Made by a program: the position numbers and the translations under genes. A stretch of 64,000 bases of DNA from Marivivens donghaensis (lineage in GTDB: Bacteria; Pseudomonadota; Alphaproteobacteria; Rhodobacterales; Rhodobacteraceae), in contig NZ_JAATOP010000012.1 of NCBI RefSeq assembly GCF_011806565.1, positions 43,640 through 107,639 of the forward strand, written 5' to 3'. A model generated the notes under the pieces. That model was not told the DNA's origin, did not search any database, and saw only the letters and a program-made list of their open reading frames with translations. Of this stretch, positions 44,373 to 52,854 are shown in pieces. Within the stretch, counting starts at the first letter, position 1. Each line of letters starts with the position of its first letter.

Positions 44373-45149
44373 TTATGCTTTTTCTTCCGGAAGCGAGGCG
44401 ACCAGTTCACGGACACGCTCGGCGTTGTCCTTGGCGCAGGTCAGATCGCGATTGATCCGGTTATTTTCAAATCCGATGCGGGCTTTACCGCCCATCTTGC
44501 GCGCTGCGAGAAGACAGTCGGTTTCCTCTGCGCCGAACGCGCAGACCGCCCAATCAACGTAGGGCAACAAGGACAGGAGTAAATTCGCGGGCTTGCCGAG
44601 GTCCGACGGCGTCGACCGTTGACCCGGTGCATAGCGGCCCAGAACGATCAGCGCTTGCAGGTGGTCGGACGGCACGATGCCTTCGGACACCATATCCGCC
44701 AGTTTGTGCACGTCGCCCGCATCGTAGAGGATGTGCTGCACAGCCGTGCCCGCCGCGTGGGTGTCGTGGTAAAAACGGCGCAGCACCTTGTCATCCTGCC
44801 CCGCGATCATCTCGCGCACGGCGATACTGACGGCTTCGGCCTCGACATCGGCGACCAGTTGGCGCTGCTCTTCGGGGGTGTAGCGGCCCACGGCCTCGGT
44901 CGTGATCTGCACGTAGAAATCGGGCAACTTCAGTTTCGTTTCGGCGATCAGCTCGCGGTAGGCGCCTGCATCCAGAACGTGCTGCTGGCCCGCGTCGCGG
45001 ACATGGGCGTGGATGCCGTCCGCGCCCGCCTCTTTGCAGGCAACCGCGCAGGCCACGGTTTTGGCAATCGTCACCGGAACGGCGGAGTGGTCTTTGGTCG
45101 TCAGCCGCGCCCCGTTAGGCGCGACCATGATTTTCGGAAGCGGTCGCAT
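44373..45149 (-). CDS. BKACE (beta-keto acid cleavage, DUF849) family enzyme
   Basis: Enzyme of 258 aa of the Kce/BKACE family, which condenses a beta-keto acid with acetyl-CoA and yields acetoacetate and a new acyl-CoA or CoA ester. The zinc site His47-x-His49 and Arg51 are visible in DGIHAHVRD, and the C-terminal Glu in RIGFENNRI. The N-terminus KIMVAPNGARLTTKDH is typical. It is slightly shorter than most members (~270-310 aa). It overlaps the class III aminotransferase gene by one base. The aminotransferase could supply the beta-keto acid from a beta-amino acid; the substrate itself is unknown. Confidence 0.88.
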   Translation of the reverse strand: MRPLPKIMVAPNGARLTTKDHSAVPVTIAKTVACAVACKEAGADGIHAHVRDAGQQHVLDAGAYRELIAETKLKLPDFYVQITTEAVGRYTPEEQRQLVADVEAEAVSIAVREMIAGQDDKVLRRFYHDTHAAGTAVQHILYDAGDVHKLADMVSEGIVPSDHLQALIVLGRYAPGQRSTPSDLGKPANLLLSLLPYVDWAVCAFGAEETDCLLAARKMGGKARIGFENNRINRDLTCAKDNAERVRELVASLPEEKA

Positions 45150-46474
45150 TACTCGGCCAGTGCCTTTTCAACTGCGCCCGACAGCTTGGAGACAAGCTCG
45201 TCGATCTGCGCGTCTTCGATGACGAACGGAGGGGCCAGCAGAACGTGGTCGCCGCGCACACCGTCGATGGTGCCGCCCATTGGATAGCAGACGAGGCCCG
45301 CGTCAAAGGCGTTCTTCTTGATCTTGGCGTTCAGTTTACGCGCCGGATCGAACGGGTCCTTTGTGTCGCGGTCGGCCACGAACTCCACTCCGCGGAACAG
45401 TCCGCGGCCACGGATATCGCCGACATGCGGGTGCTGGCCGAACTCGGCTTCGAGCGCCGCTTGCAGCTTTTCGCCCTGCGTGCGGACACGCGCCAGAAGG
45501 TCGTTCTCTTCGATTTCCGACAGCACGGCATTTGCCGCAGCCGCCGCCATCGCATGACCCATGTAGGTGTGACCGTGCTGGAAAAAGCCCGACCCCGCCG
45601 CGATCGCGTCGTAGATTTTACCCTGAACCAGCAGTGCACCGATCGGCTGGTACCCCGCGCCGAGGCCCTTTGCGATGGTGATCATGTCGGGCGAAATGCC
45701 GTCTTCCTGACAGGCAAACAGATAGCCCGTCCGGCCCATGCCGCACATGACTTCGTCGAGGATCAGCAGGATACCGTGCTTGTCGCAAATCTCGCGGATA
45801 CGCTTGAGGTAGCCTTTGACCGCAGGCACAGCGCCCGAGGTCGCACCGACAACGGGCTCGGCAACAAACGCCATCACACTCTCGGCGCCAAGGCGTTCGA
45901 TCTCAGTCTCCAGCTCGTTCGCGACGCGCAGACCGTAGGCATCAATCGTCTCGCCCTCCTCGCGGCCACGGTATTCGTAGCACGGCGAAATGTGCGAGGT
46001 CTCGACCAGCAGCGGCGCGAACTGTGCGCGGCGCCATTCGTTACCGCCGGTGGCCAGCGCGCCAAGGGTGTTGCCGTGGTAGCTTTGACGGCGGGCAATC
46101 ACGCGGTGACGCTGAGGCTGGCCGATTTCCATGAAGTACTGACGGGCCAGCTTGATCGCCGCCTCGACAGCTTCGGAACCGCCCGACACCAGATATACGC
46201 GGTCGATGCCTTCGGGCGCGGCGGCGGTCAGACGATCCGCCAGACGCTCCGCCGGATCGGAGGTGAAAAACCCAGTGTGCGCGAACGCAACCTGATCGAG
46301 CTGTTCATGCAGCGCGGCGCGCACGCGGGCGTTCGAGTGACCGAGGCACGACACAGCCGCGCCGCCCGATCCGTCCAGATAGCGCTTGCCGGAGGCATCG
46401 ATCAGATAACAGCCATCCCCCGCGACGGCAGTAGGCAACTGGCCGCGCGTTGAACGTCCGAAGATGTGGGTCAT
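45149..46474 (-). CDS. Class III (fold type I) aminotransferase
   Basis: PLP-dependent transaminase (441 aa) of the omega/beta-amino acid type. PLP lysine Lys269 (TIAKGLGAGY), Asp240 (LILDEVMCG) and SGGSEAVEAAIKLARQY (97-113), the phosphate-binding loop, are present. FFQHGHTYMGHAMAAAAANA and PMGGTIDGVRGDHVLLAPPF are family-like. It probably moves an amino group from an imported omega- or beta-amino compound to pyruvate or 2-oxoglutarate. It lies between the USP gene (4 bp) and the BKACE gene (1-bp overlap). Confidence 0.9.
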   Translation of the reverse strand: MTHIFGRSTRGQLPTAVAGDGCYLIDASGKRYLDGSGGAAVSCLGHSNARVRAALHEQLDQVAFAHTGFFTSDPAERLADRLTAAAPEGIDRVYLVSGGSEAVEAAIKLARQYFMEIGQPQRHRVIARRQSYHGNTLGALATGGNEWRRAQFAPLLVETSHISPCYEYRGREEGETIDAYGLRVANELETEIERLGAESVMAFVAEPVVGATSGAVPAVKGYLKRIREICDKHGILLILDEVMCGMGRTGYLFACQEDGISPDMITIAKGLGAGYQPIGALLVQGKIYDAIAAGSGFFQHGHTYMGHAMAAAAANAVLSEIEENDLLARVRTQGEKLQAALEAEFGQHPHVGDIRGRGLFRGVEFVADRDTKDPFDPARKLNAKIKKNAFDAGLVCYPMGGTIDGVRGDHVLLAPPFVIEDAQIDELVSKLSGAVEKALAE

Positions 46475-46477
46475 GTG

Positions 46478-46903
46478 TCAGTTCCTTACGACATAAACCG
46501 ATTGTTTGGCGTGGCGGACAACGCGGGCCGCATTCGGGCCGAGCAGATAGTCCGAAAACTCCGGTCTCAGCGCGCCCATGACAATCGTGTCCACTCCCAG
46601 CTTGTCAGCCGCGCGGAGGATTTCGTCATAGACCGTGCCGTGGGTGACGTGCGGACGCACGTCGATCCCGTCCGGAACATTTGCATTCACCCACGACGAC
46701 AGCTTGTTGCCGAACGCCTTGAGCGCATCCTTTTCAAAGTCCTGTTTGAAGAACCCCGACACCTGCGCCATCCCGAAGTCAGGCAGCACCGCGATGATGT
46801 GCAGCGTGCCTTTTTCATCGAGCAAGCGGAGCGCTTCTTTGAGAGGCGACAGCGATGCCGCCTCTTCGCTCAGGTCCACGGTGAGTAGGATTGAGTTAGC
46901 CAT
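46478..46903 (-). CDS. Universal stress protein (UspA family)
   Basis: Cytoplasmic protein of 141 aa of the Usp fold. The N-terminus ILLTVDLSEEA and the C-terminal nucleotide loop VMGALRPEFSDYLLGPNAARVV align with the G-2x-G-9x-G pattern, but the second Gly is not present (GALR), so ATP binding may be weak. UspA genes within TRAP operons are known; TeaD in Halomonas modulates the TeaABC importer. Here it follows the fused TRAP permease by 12 bp, hence a transport-regulating role is likely. Confidence 0.87.
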   Translation of the reverse strand: MANSILLTVDLSEEAASLSPLKEALRLLDEKGTLHIIAVLPDFGMAQVSGFFKQDFEKDALKAFGNKLSSWVNANVPDGIDVRPHVTHGTVYDEILRAADKLGVDTIVMGALRPEFSDYLLGPNAARVVRHAKQSVYVVRN

Positions 46904-46915
46904 ATCCGCTCCTCC

Positions 46916-49549
46916 TCAGAATGCGGGTTTGGTCTGGCGACGACGCTGCATCACCACAACAAGCGCCAGAAGTAGCAGCGCGGGGATCCAGAAGATCTGC
47001 TTGGGCAGACGATCCGCCGGATGCAGAAGGCTGGTCACTTCGACACGTTCGTCCATGTAGAAGTCGAAGCCCTGAAGCTGCTGCTGGTACGGCGTGCCGA
47101 ACATCGGCTCGTCCATATAGAGGTTCTCCCCCTCCGGCATCAGGAACAGGCCCGCCGCATCGGCGCGGCCCGTGGCGGGCTCGTCTTCGGTGACGGTGTG
47201 AACCAGCGTCAGCTCGCTCGGGCTACCGTCGATGAACGCAGGGCCCGACACCACAAAGCGGATGGTGTCGCCGACGTTCGCCTCGTCGAAAGTCTGCGCC
47301 AGCTCTGTCGGCGGCAGTTCTTCGAAACGCGGCTGGATACGGTCGAGCCAGAACCCCGGCACGAACAGGGTGAACGCGACGAGCAGCAGCGCGGCGCTTT
47401 CCCACTTGCGCGAAGCCGCGAGGAAATAGCCTTGCGTTGCCGCCGCGAACAGCAGCATCGCGACCGTCGCCACACAGAACACCATGATCGCTTGCAAGAT
47501 ACCTGCGGTCGTTCCCAGATCGACGCCATAAAGGATGAGCGTCGGGTTGTAGATGAACAGGAACGGCAGCGCGACGGTCCGCATCGAATAGAAGAACGCG
47601 GTAAAGCCCGTCTTGATCGGATCACCGCCCGACACAGCCGCCGCCGCAAAGCTGGCGAGGCCAACAGGCGGAGTCACGTCCGCCATGATGCCGAAGTAGA
47701 ATACAAAGAGGTGCGCCGCGATCAGCGGAACGATCAGACCTTCCTGCGCGCCAAGCTGCACGACAACCGACGCCATCAGCGACGACACGACGATATAGTT
47801 GGCGGTGGTCGGCAGACCCATACCGAGGATCAGCGAGAACACACCCACCAGCAACAGCATGATCATCAGGTGGCCGCCCGAAAGCATCTCCACCAGACCC
47901 GCAAGCTCGGTGCCGATCGGGGTTTTGGTCACGGTCGCCACGATGATACCCGCCGCAGCCGTGGCCACACCGATACCGATCATGTTGCGCGCGCCGGTGA
48001 TCATGCCGTCCACGAGGTCGATCAAACCCGCGCGGAACGCGAGGCCAACGGACTCGCCACGGAACATCGCCTTGAGCGGTCGCTGGGTGATGATGATCGA
48101 GAGCATCACGGCCACAGCGTAGAACGCCGACTTGGCCGGAGACTGCATCTCTACCATCAGGAACCACACCAGAACGAGGATCGGCAGCAGGTAGTGCAGA
48201 CCGGTCGGGAACACTTCCTTGACGGTCGGCAGGGTGAACTTGCCCGAATTCGGATCGTCCAGCGTCAGGTCGGGGTGGTGCGCAGCGGTGCGGACCATCA
48301 GCACGTAAGTGATGATGATCGCCGCCATAATGATCCAGCCCGAAATCGCGGGAGCAACGCTTTGCAGCGTGCCGACAGCCCAGATCAGCGCGTAAAAGGC
48401 AGCGCCCGCCACAACGAAACCGATCGCGATTTTCAGGAACATCTTACCGAGGTTCGCCGCAGCACCCAGTGCAGGCATGTCGCGCTTCAGCGCTTCGAGG
48501 TGCACGATGTAGACCAGCGCGATGTAGGAAATCACCGCCGGAATGAAGGCATGTTTGATGACCTCGACGTAGGAAATGCCGACGAATTCCACCATGAGGA
48601 ACGCCGCCGCGCCCATGACGGGAGGCATGATCTGGCCGTTGACCGAGGAGGCAACCTCGACCGCGCCCGCTTTTTCGGACGAGAAGCCGACCTTCTTCAT
48701 CAGCGGAATGGTGAAGGTGCCCGTGGTCACGACGTTCGCAATCGACGAGCCCGAAATCAGGCCGGTCATCGCAGAGCCAACAACCGCCGCCTTCGCAGGA
48801 CCGCCGCGCAGCGCGCCGAGGCCCGCGAACGCCAGCTGGATAAAGTAGTTACCCGCACCAGCCTTATCGAGGATCGCGCCGAACAGCACGAAGAGGAACA
48901 CGAACGCCGTCGAAACACCGAGCGGAATGCCGAAGACACCCGTGGTATCGAGCCATTGCGCGTTCACAATGGCGGTAAACGACAGACCCGCGTGCTCGAT
49001 GATATCGGGGATCAGCCAGCCCTGCCCCATGTAGGCATAAAGCAGGAAGATCGACCCGACGATGGTCAGCGCAGGCCCCAAGGCGCGGCGCGACGCTTCG
49101 AGCAGAAGCAGGATACCCACCGAACCGATGACGATCTGCGGCGTGGTCGGCAGACCAGACCGCGCGGTCATCGCCAGTTCGCGGGAGAAGAGGAACACGT
49201 AGAACGCACAGCCCGCGCCGACGATGGCGAACACCCAATCGAGCAGCGGAACGCGGTCACGCGGGGAAGACTTCATCGCCGGATAGGCAAGGAAGGCGAG
49301 AAGAATGGCAAAGCCGAGGTGAACGGGGCGCGTCTGCGACGAGTTCAGAACGGGAACCCATGCGCCGAACCACAGCTGCGGCTGCGCGATCCAGAGCTGG
49401 AAGAGCGACCAGGCAAACGCCGCGCCCGAGATAAAGAGCGCGACCGCTCTGTTGGTCGGATTACGACCGCCCGAGTCCGTGCTCGCAACGAGGTCCTGTA
49501 GCTCGTCGTCCGAGAAGGTCCGGTTCTGTTTAGTCTCTGCGTCACTCAT
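46916..49549 (-). CDS. TRAP transporter fused permease (4TM/12TM), TAXI-associated
   Basis: Membrane protein of 877 aa in which the small (4TM, about 30-170) and large (12TM, about 180-710) TRAP permeases are fused, followed by additional membrane and periplasmic segments. Typical sequences include GAGNYFIQLAFAGLGALRGG, NGQIMPPVMGAAAFLMVEF and LGMGLPTTANYIVVSSLMA. The C-terminus has a ~120-residue non-membrane part (about 760-860) and a last helix. It serves the TAXI binding protein encoded just upstream. TAXI systems carry glutamate/glutamine and other organic anions in studied cases; the substrate here is unknown. Confidence 0.93.
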   Translation of the reverse strand: MSDAETKQNRTFSDDELQDLVASTDSGGRNPTNRAVALFISGAAFAWSLFQLWIAQPQLWFGAWVPVLNSSQTRPVHLGFAILLAFLAYPAMKSSPRDRVPLLDWVFAIVGAGCAFYVFLFSRELAMTARSGLPTTPQIVIGSVGILLLLEASRRALGPALTIVGSIFLLYAYMGQGWLIPDIIEHAGLSFTAIVNAQWLDTTGVFGIPLGVSTAFVFLFVLFGAILDKAGAGNYFIQLAFAGLGALRGGPAKAAVVGSAMTGLISGSSIANVVTTGTFTIPLMKKVGFSSEKAGAVEVASSVNGQIMPPVMGAAAFLMVEFVGISYVEVIKHAFIPAVISYIALVYIVHLEALKRDMPALGAAANLGKMFLKIAIGFVVAGAAFYALIWAVGTLQSVAPAISGWIIMAAIIITYVLMVRTAAHHPDLTLDDPNSGKFTLPTVKEVFPTGLHYLLPILVLVWFLMVEMQSPAKSAFYAVAVMLSIIITQRPLKAMFRGESVGLAFRAGLIDLVDGMITGARNMIGIGVATAAAGIIVATVTKTPIGTELAGLVEMLSGGHLMIMLLLVGVFSLILGMGLPTTANYIVVSSLMASVVVQLGAQEGLIVPLIAAHLFVFYFGIMADVTPPVGLASFAAAAVSGGDPIKTGFTAFFYSMRTVALPFLFIYNPTLILYGVDLGTTAGILQAIMVFCVATVAMLLFAAATQGYFLAASRKWESAALLLVAFTLFVPGFWLDRIQPRFEELPPTELAQTFDEANVGDTIRFVVSGPAFIDGSPSELTLVHTVTEDEPATGRADAAGLFLMPEGENLYMDEPMFGTPYQQQLQGFDFYMDERVEVTSLLHPADRLPKQIFWIPALLLLALVVVMQRRRQTKPAF

Positions 49550-49576
49550 TCAAAATGCCCCCGTCACGCTAGCAAA

Positions 49577-49605
49577 ACAGGCCGCCGCCAGAAGCAGCGG
49601 CCTGT
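49577..49605 (-). promoter_or_regulatory. Stem-loop between TAXI binding protein and fused permease
   Basis: Arms ACAGGCCGC (49577-49585) and GCGGCCTGT (49597-49605), extended by two pairs past a mismatch. On the minus-strand transcript it is followed by four T, so partial termination after the binding-protein gene is plausible. Confidence 0.65.
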
Positions 49606-49625
49606 CAAATTCGATCAGCCGTTGA

Positions 49626-50585
49626 TTATTCGATCAGACCGGCTTCGCGGTAGTAGCGCTCTGCACCCGGGTGCAGCGGAGCCGACAGACCGTCGTTTGC
49701 CATCTGCTCGGGGTCGAGGTTCGCGAACGCCGGGTGCAGCGAACGGAAGCCGTCGATGTCTTCGAACACAGCCTTGACCAGCTGGTAGACGACTTCTTCG
49801 TCAACAGCAGCCGAGGTCACGAGGGTCGCGCCAACGCCGAAGGTTTCGGTGTCTGCGTCGTTACCACGGTACATGCCGCCCGGAATGGTGGCGGTACGGT
49901 AGTAGGGGAACTCTTCCACGAGGCCGTCGATGACATCGCCGGTGACGTTCACGAGGGTCGCGTCACATGCGGTGGTGGCTTCCTGGATCGAACCCGACGG
50001 GTGACCGACGGTGTAGACCATGGCGTCGATGTTGTTGTCGCACAGTGCCTGCGACTGCTCGGCAGCCTGAAGCTCCGACGTCAGCGCGAAGTCGTCCATG
50101 GTCCAGCCCATAGCGTTCATCACGACTTCCATCGTATCGCGCTGGCCCGAACCCGGGTTGCCGACGTTGACGCGCTTGCCCTTGAGGTCTTCGAAGTTGA
50201 CGATGCCGGCGTCGGCACGGGCAACAACGGTGAACGGCTCGGGGTGGATCGAGAAGACCGAACGCAGATCAGGGTTTGCACCGGCGTCTGCCAGCGAACC
50301 TTCGCCGTTGTAGGCTTTGAACTGGACGTCCGATTGTGCAACGCCGAATTCCAGCTCGCCCGAGCGAACAGCGTTCACGTTGTAGACCGAACCACCGGTC
50401 GACTCGACGGCGCAGCGGATGCCGTGCTCGGAACGGGTCTTGGCCATCATTCGGCAGATCGCGCCGCCGGTCGGGTAGTAAACGCCGGTGACGCCGCCGG
50501 TACCGATCGAGATGAAGTCTTGTGCAAACGCCGGAGCGCCAGCCACTGCCAGAGCACCTGCAAGCGCAATGTTGGTGATTTTCAT
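49626..50585 (-). CDS. TAXI family TRAP transporter binding protein
   Basis: Periplasmic protein (319 aa) with signal peptide [19 protein letters not shown], cleavage after AFA. Family segments: [39 protein letters not shown], and [24 protein letters not shown] proteins always work with a fused permease, as here. First gene of a six-gene operon (TAXI, fused permease, Usp, aminotransferase, BKACE, GltS-like). It faces the RpiR-type regulator. The start has GAGAGAAAC upstream. Confidence 0.92.
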   Translation of the reverse strand: MKITNIALAGALAVAGAPAFAQDFISIGTGGVTGVYYPTGGAICRMMAKTRSEHGIRCAVESTGGSVYNVNAVRSGELEFGVAQSDVQFKAYNGEGSLADAGANPDLRSVFSIHPEPFTVVARADAGIVNFEDLKGKRVNVGNPGSGQRDTMEVVMNAMGWTMDDFALTSELQAAEQSQALCDNNIDAMVYTVGHPSGSIQEATTACDATLVNVTGDVIDGLVEEFPYYRTATIPGGMYRGNDADTETFGVGATLVTSAAVDEEVVYQLVKAVFEDIDGFRSLHPAFANLDPEQMANDGLSAPLHPGAERYYREAGLIE

Positions 50586-50603
50586 GTTTCTCTCCTCTGA
50601 AGG

Positions 50604-50622
50604 CTCATCATTTCGTGATGAG
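50604..50622. promoter_or_regulatory. Inverted repeat in the leader of the TAXI operon
   Basis: CTCATCA (50604-50610) and TGATGAG (50616-50622) with a 5-nt loop, 18 bp upstream of the binding-protein start codon. It could be an operator half-site pair or an mRNA leader hairpin. Confidence 0.45.
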
Positions 50623-50683
50623 TATGCGTTTGTGATAACAAGCCATTCAGATAATGCAAATGTATTATTTTTTGTTTATATAA

Positions 50684-50696
50684 GCGCAAAATGCGC
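50684..50696. promoter_or_regulatory. GCGCA-NNN-TGCGC palindrome before the RpiR gene
   Basis: A 13-bp inverted repeat preceded by an AT-rich stretch (50651-50682) in the gap between the TAXI operon and the RpiR gene. Candidate RpiR operator; unproven. Confidence 0.4.
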
Positions 50697-50727
50697 AACA
50701 AAACGAACGCATCAGGGGGTCTGGGAT

Positions 50728-51585
50728 ATGGAAAAGTACAAGGAAATCCGCGCTCTGCTTATCAGAGTTGTAGAGGACGGTACGCCCACACTCTCTTCTT
50801 TCGCCGCCTGGATCCTCGATCACCTCAACGATGTCGCTTTCCAATCGATTCGCGGGCTGGCCACGATGGCGGAGGTGAACCCCAACACCGTCACCCGTCT
50901 TGCGCGAGAATTGGGCTATGAAGGATACGAAGCCTTTCGGCAAGACGTCCGCTCGCTTTTGAACCGCCCCCGTTCCCAGTACAGCGACCGCGCGCAAGCG
51001 CTCAGCCAGAAGACCGGCTCGGACATCTGGCAGGAGGCGCTGTTCTCAAGCTGGACCAACGTCGAGACGCTTTTCACCCGCGAGGCGCTCGCGACCTTGG
51101 ACGAATGCGTCGATCCGCTACTTGAAGCGCAACATGTCTATTCGCTCGGCGTGCGCAGCTGCTTTTCCATCGCGCACTACTTCAGTTACGCGGGCGCGAT
51201 GGCGTTCGACAACTTTGTCCACGTCCCCGCCATGCCCGGCGCGATCCTCGACCAGATCAGCCGCGCCACCCCAGACGATATCGTCGTTGCGATCACCTAC
51301 GAACACTATTCATCCGAGGTCGTCCGCGCCTGTCAGGTCGCCCGCGACGCAGGCGCGCGGGTGCTTGCACTGACCGACAGTTACCAGTCCCCCATCGCCA
51401 TCGGCGCGTGGAAAGTCATTCGCCTCCCCATGAGCGGCCCGCAACTCATGCCCTCGCTGACCACAGCGTTCATCACCTGTGAGCTTCTGCTGTCCGCCAT
51501 GACCGCCCGCAGCGAGAGCGCGGCAGAAAACGTCGCGAAGTTCGAAAGCGCGATCAGCCAGTACGGCGGTTACTTCAAGGATTGA
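50728..51585 (+). CDS. MurR/RpiR family transcriptional regulator
   Basis: Regulator of 285 aa with an N-terminal RpiR HTH (about 1-77: IRGLATMAEVNPNTVTRLARELGY-like, then EGYEAFRQDV) and a C-terminal SIS domain (about 115-250) with HVYSLGVRSCFSIAHYF and VVAITYEHYSSEVVRA. SIS domains usually bind phosphosugars, but several RpiR proteins control amino-compound catabolism. It faces the TAXI-TRAP/aminotransferase/BKACE operon over 142 bp and is its likely regulator. It is followed by hairpins with a T-run (51641-51680). Confidence 0.9.
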   Translation: MEKYKEIRALLIRVVEDGTPTLSSFAAWILDHLNDVAFQSIRGLATMAEVNPNTVTRLARELGYEGYEAFRQDVRSLLNRPRSQYSDRAQALSQKTGSDIWQEALFSSWTNVETLFTREALATLDECVDPLLEAQHVYSLGVRSCFSIAHYFSYAGAMAFDNFVHVPAMPGAILDQISRATPDDIVVAITYEHYSSEVVRACQVARDAGARVLALTDSYQSPIAIGAWKVIRLPMSGPQLMPSLTTAFITCELLLSAMTARSESAAENVAKFESAISQYGGYFKD

Positions 51586-51640
51586 GCTTGGGGGCCTGCC
51601 CCAGCCTTTCGGGACGCGAGAGGCAGGGTAGACTTGCAGT

Positions 51641-51680
51641 ATGGCCTAGCGGCCATGGCCTCCGGCGGAGGTATTTTTAT
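51641..51680 (+). terminator. Double hairpin with T-run after the RpiR gene
   Basis: ATGGCC-TAGC-GGCCAT (51641-51656) is followed by CCTCC-GGC-GGAGG (51659-51671) and TATTTTTAT. This is a plausible terminator. The second part with its tail resembles a dispersed intergenic sequence I associate with Rhodobacteraceae genomes. The remaining DNA up to queC (to 51796) shows nothing I recognise. Confidence 0.6.
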
Positions 51681-51796
51681 CAGAATGAAGCGGTAACGCC
51701 GCGCCCTGTTTTTCAAAGCGGGTTGCTTTCATGCAGGGACAGGCATATGTGCGCCGCACCGGTCGCAGCCTACCCGGTCAACAAAACAAGGGGAAA

Positions 51797-52501
51797 ATGA
51801 TGAAAGTAGCTGTTGTCTGCTCCGGCGGACTGGATTCCGTATCGCTGGCCCATGTTGTTGCCGCCAGCGGAGATTTGAGCCGTCTGATCTCGTTCGACTA
51901 TGGCCAGCGCCATAGCAAGGAGATCGACTCGGCCGCGGCCTGCGCCAAACGTCTGGGCGTACCGCACCATGTGATCGACCTGCGCTCTGTCGGAGCGAGC
52001 CTCACCGGCTCGGCGCTGACCGACGATGTCGACGTGCCCGACGGGCATTATGCCGAAGAAACCATGCGTATCACCGTGGTTCCGAACCGGAACGCCATCA
52101 TGCTGACGATTGCTTACGGCATCGCGGCGGCGAACGGGGACGACCATGTGGCAACCGCCGTTCACGGCGGCGACCACTTTATCTATCCGGACTGCCGCCC
52201 CGCCTTTACCGAGGCGTTCGACGCGATGCAGAAGGCGGCGCTGGACGGATACGCGGACGTGACGCTTTATACGCCGTTTGTGCGCCGCTCGAAGGCGGAT
52301 ATCGTCACCGAAGGCGCCAAGGTGAACACGCCGTTCGCCGAAACGTGGTCCTGCTACAAGGGCGGCGAAATCCATTGCGGTCGTTGCGGCACCTGTGTCG
52401 AACGTCGCGAGGCGTTCCATCTGGCAGGTGTCGAAGACCCGACGCCCTATGAAGATCCGGACTTCTGGATCAAGGCTGTCGAAGAGCGGGGACAGGGCTG
52501 A
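51797..52501 (+). CDS. queC: 7-cyano-7-deazaguanine (preQ0) synthase QueC
   Basis: ATP-dependent enzyme (234 aa) making preQ0 from 7-carboxy-7-deazaguanine in queuosine synthesis. The PP-loop is SGGLDS (9-14), then SFDYGQRHSKE. The zinc site is in WSCYKGGEIHCGRCGTCVER (four Cys). The start is ATG 51797 (or the following ATG at 51800), with AAGGGG upstream; the frame open further upstream is not family-like. Overlaps queD by TGATG. First gene of queCDE. No preQ1 riboswitch could be recognised upstream. Confidence 0.95.
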   Translation: MMKVAVVCSGGLDSVSLAHVVAASGDLSRLISFDYGQRHSKEIDSAAACAKRLGVPHHVIDLRSVGASLTGSALTDDVDVPDGHYAEETMRITVVPNRNAIMLTIAYGIAAANGDDHVATAVHGGDHFIYPDCRPAFTEAFDAMQKAALDGYADVTLYTPFVRRSKADIVTEGAKVNTPFAETWSCYKGGEIHCGRCGTCVERREAFHLAGVEDPTPYEDPDFWIKAVEERGQG

Positions 52502-52854
52502 TGTTCCGTATTTCCAAGGAATTCCACTTCTCTGCCTCGCACCAGTTGACGCATCTGCCGGACGATCACCAGTGCGCGCGTCTGCACGGGCACAACTATA
52601 TCGTCGTGGTGGAGCTGGCTTCGGCCACGCTGAACGATGACGGGTTCGTGCGGGATTATCATGAGCTGAAGCCGCTCAAGACATATATCGACGACACCTT
52701 CGACCACCGTCACCTCAATGACGTGATGGAGGGGCACTCGACCGCCGAGAACATGGCCAGGCATTTCTTTGACTGGTGCAAGGCGCGCTGGCCCGAGACC
52801 TCGGCCGTGAAGGTGTCCGAGACGCCCAAGACTTGGGCAGAGTTCCGGCCATGA
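52501..52854 (+). CDS. queD: 6-carboxytetrahydropterin synthase QueD
   Basis: Zinc enzyme (117 aa) converting dihydroneopterin triphosphate to 6-carboxy-tetrahydropterin. Zinc histidines lie in FHFSASHQL and ARLHGHNY, the catalytic cysteine in the preceding QCARLHGHN, and the Asp/His pair in FDHRHLND; the glutamate near the end in KVSETPKTW binds the pterin. Coupled on both sides: TGATG with queC and ATGA with queE. Confidence 0.95.
   Translation: MFRISKEFHFSASHQLTHLPDDHQCARLHGHNYIVVVELASATLNDDGFVRDYHELKPLKTYIDDTFDHRHLNDVMEGHSTAENMARHFFDWCKARWPETSAVKVSETPKTWAEFRP

Noticed and set aside
47021..49501. Open frame of 826 codons on the plus strand opposite the fused TRAP permease
   Set aside because: Composition is dominated by Arg, His, Asp and Gln with no hydrophobic or domain pattern; it is a by-product of GC-rich codon use in the real gene on the other strand.
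51586..51796. preQ1 riboswitch upstream of queC
   Set aside because: The region has hairpins, but I could not fit the preQ1-I aptamer pattern, and the T-run hairpin belongs to the end of the RpiR gene.
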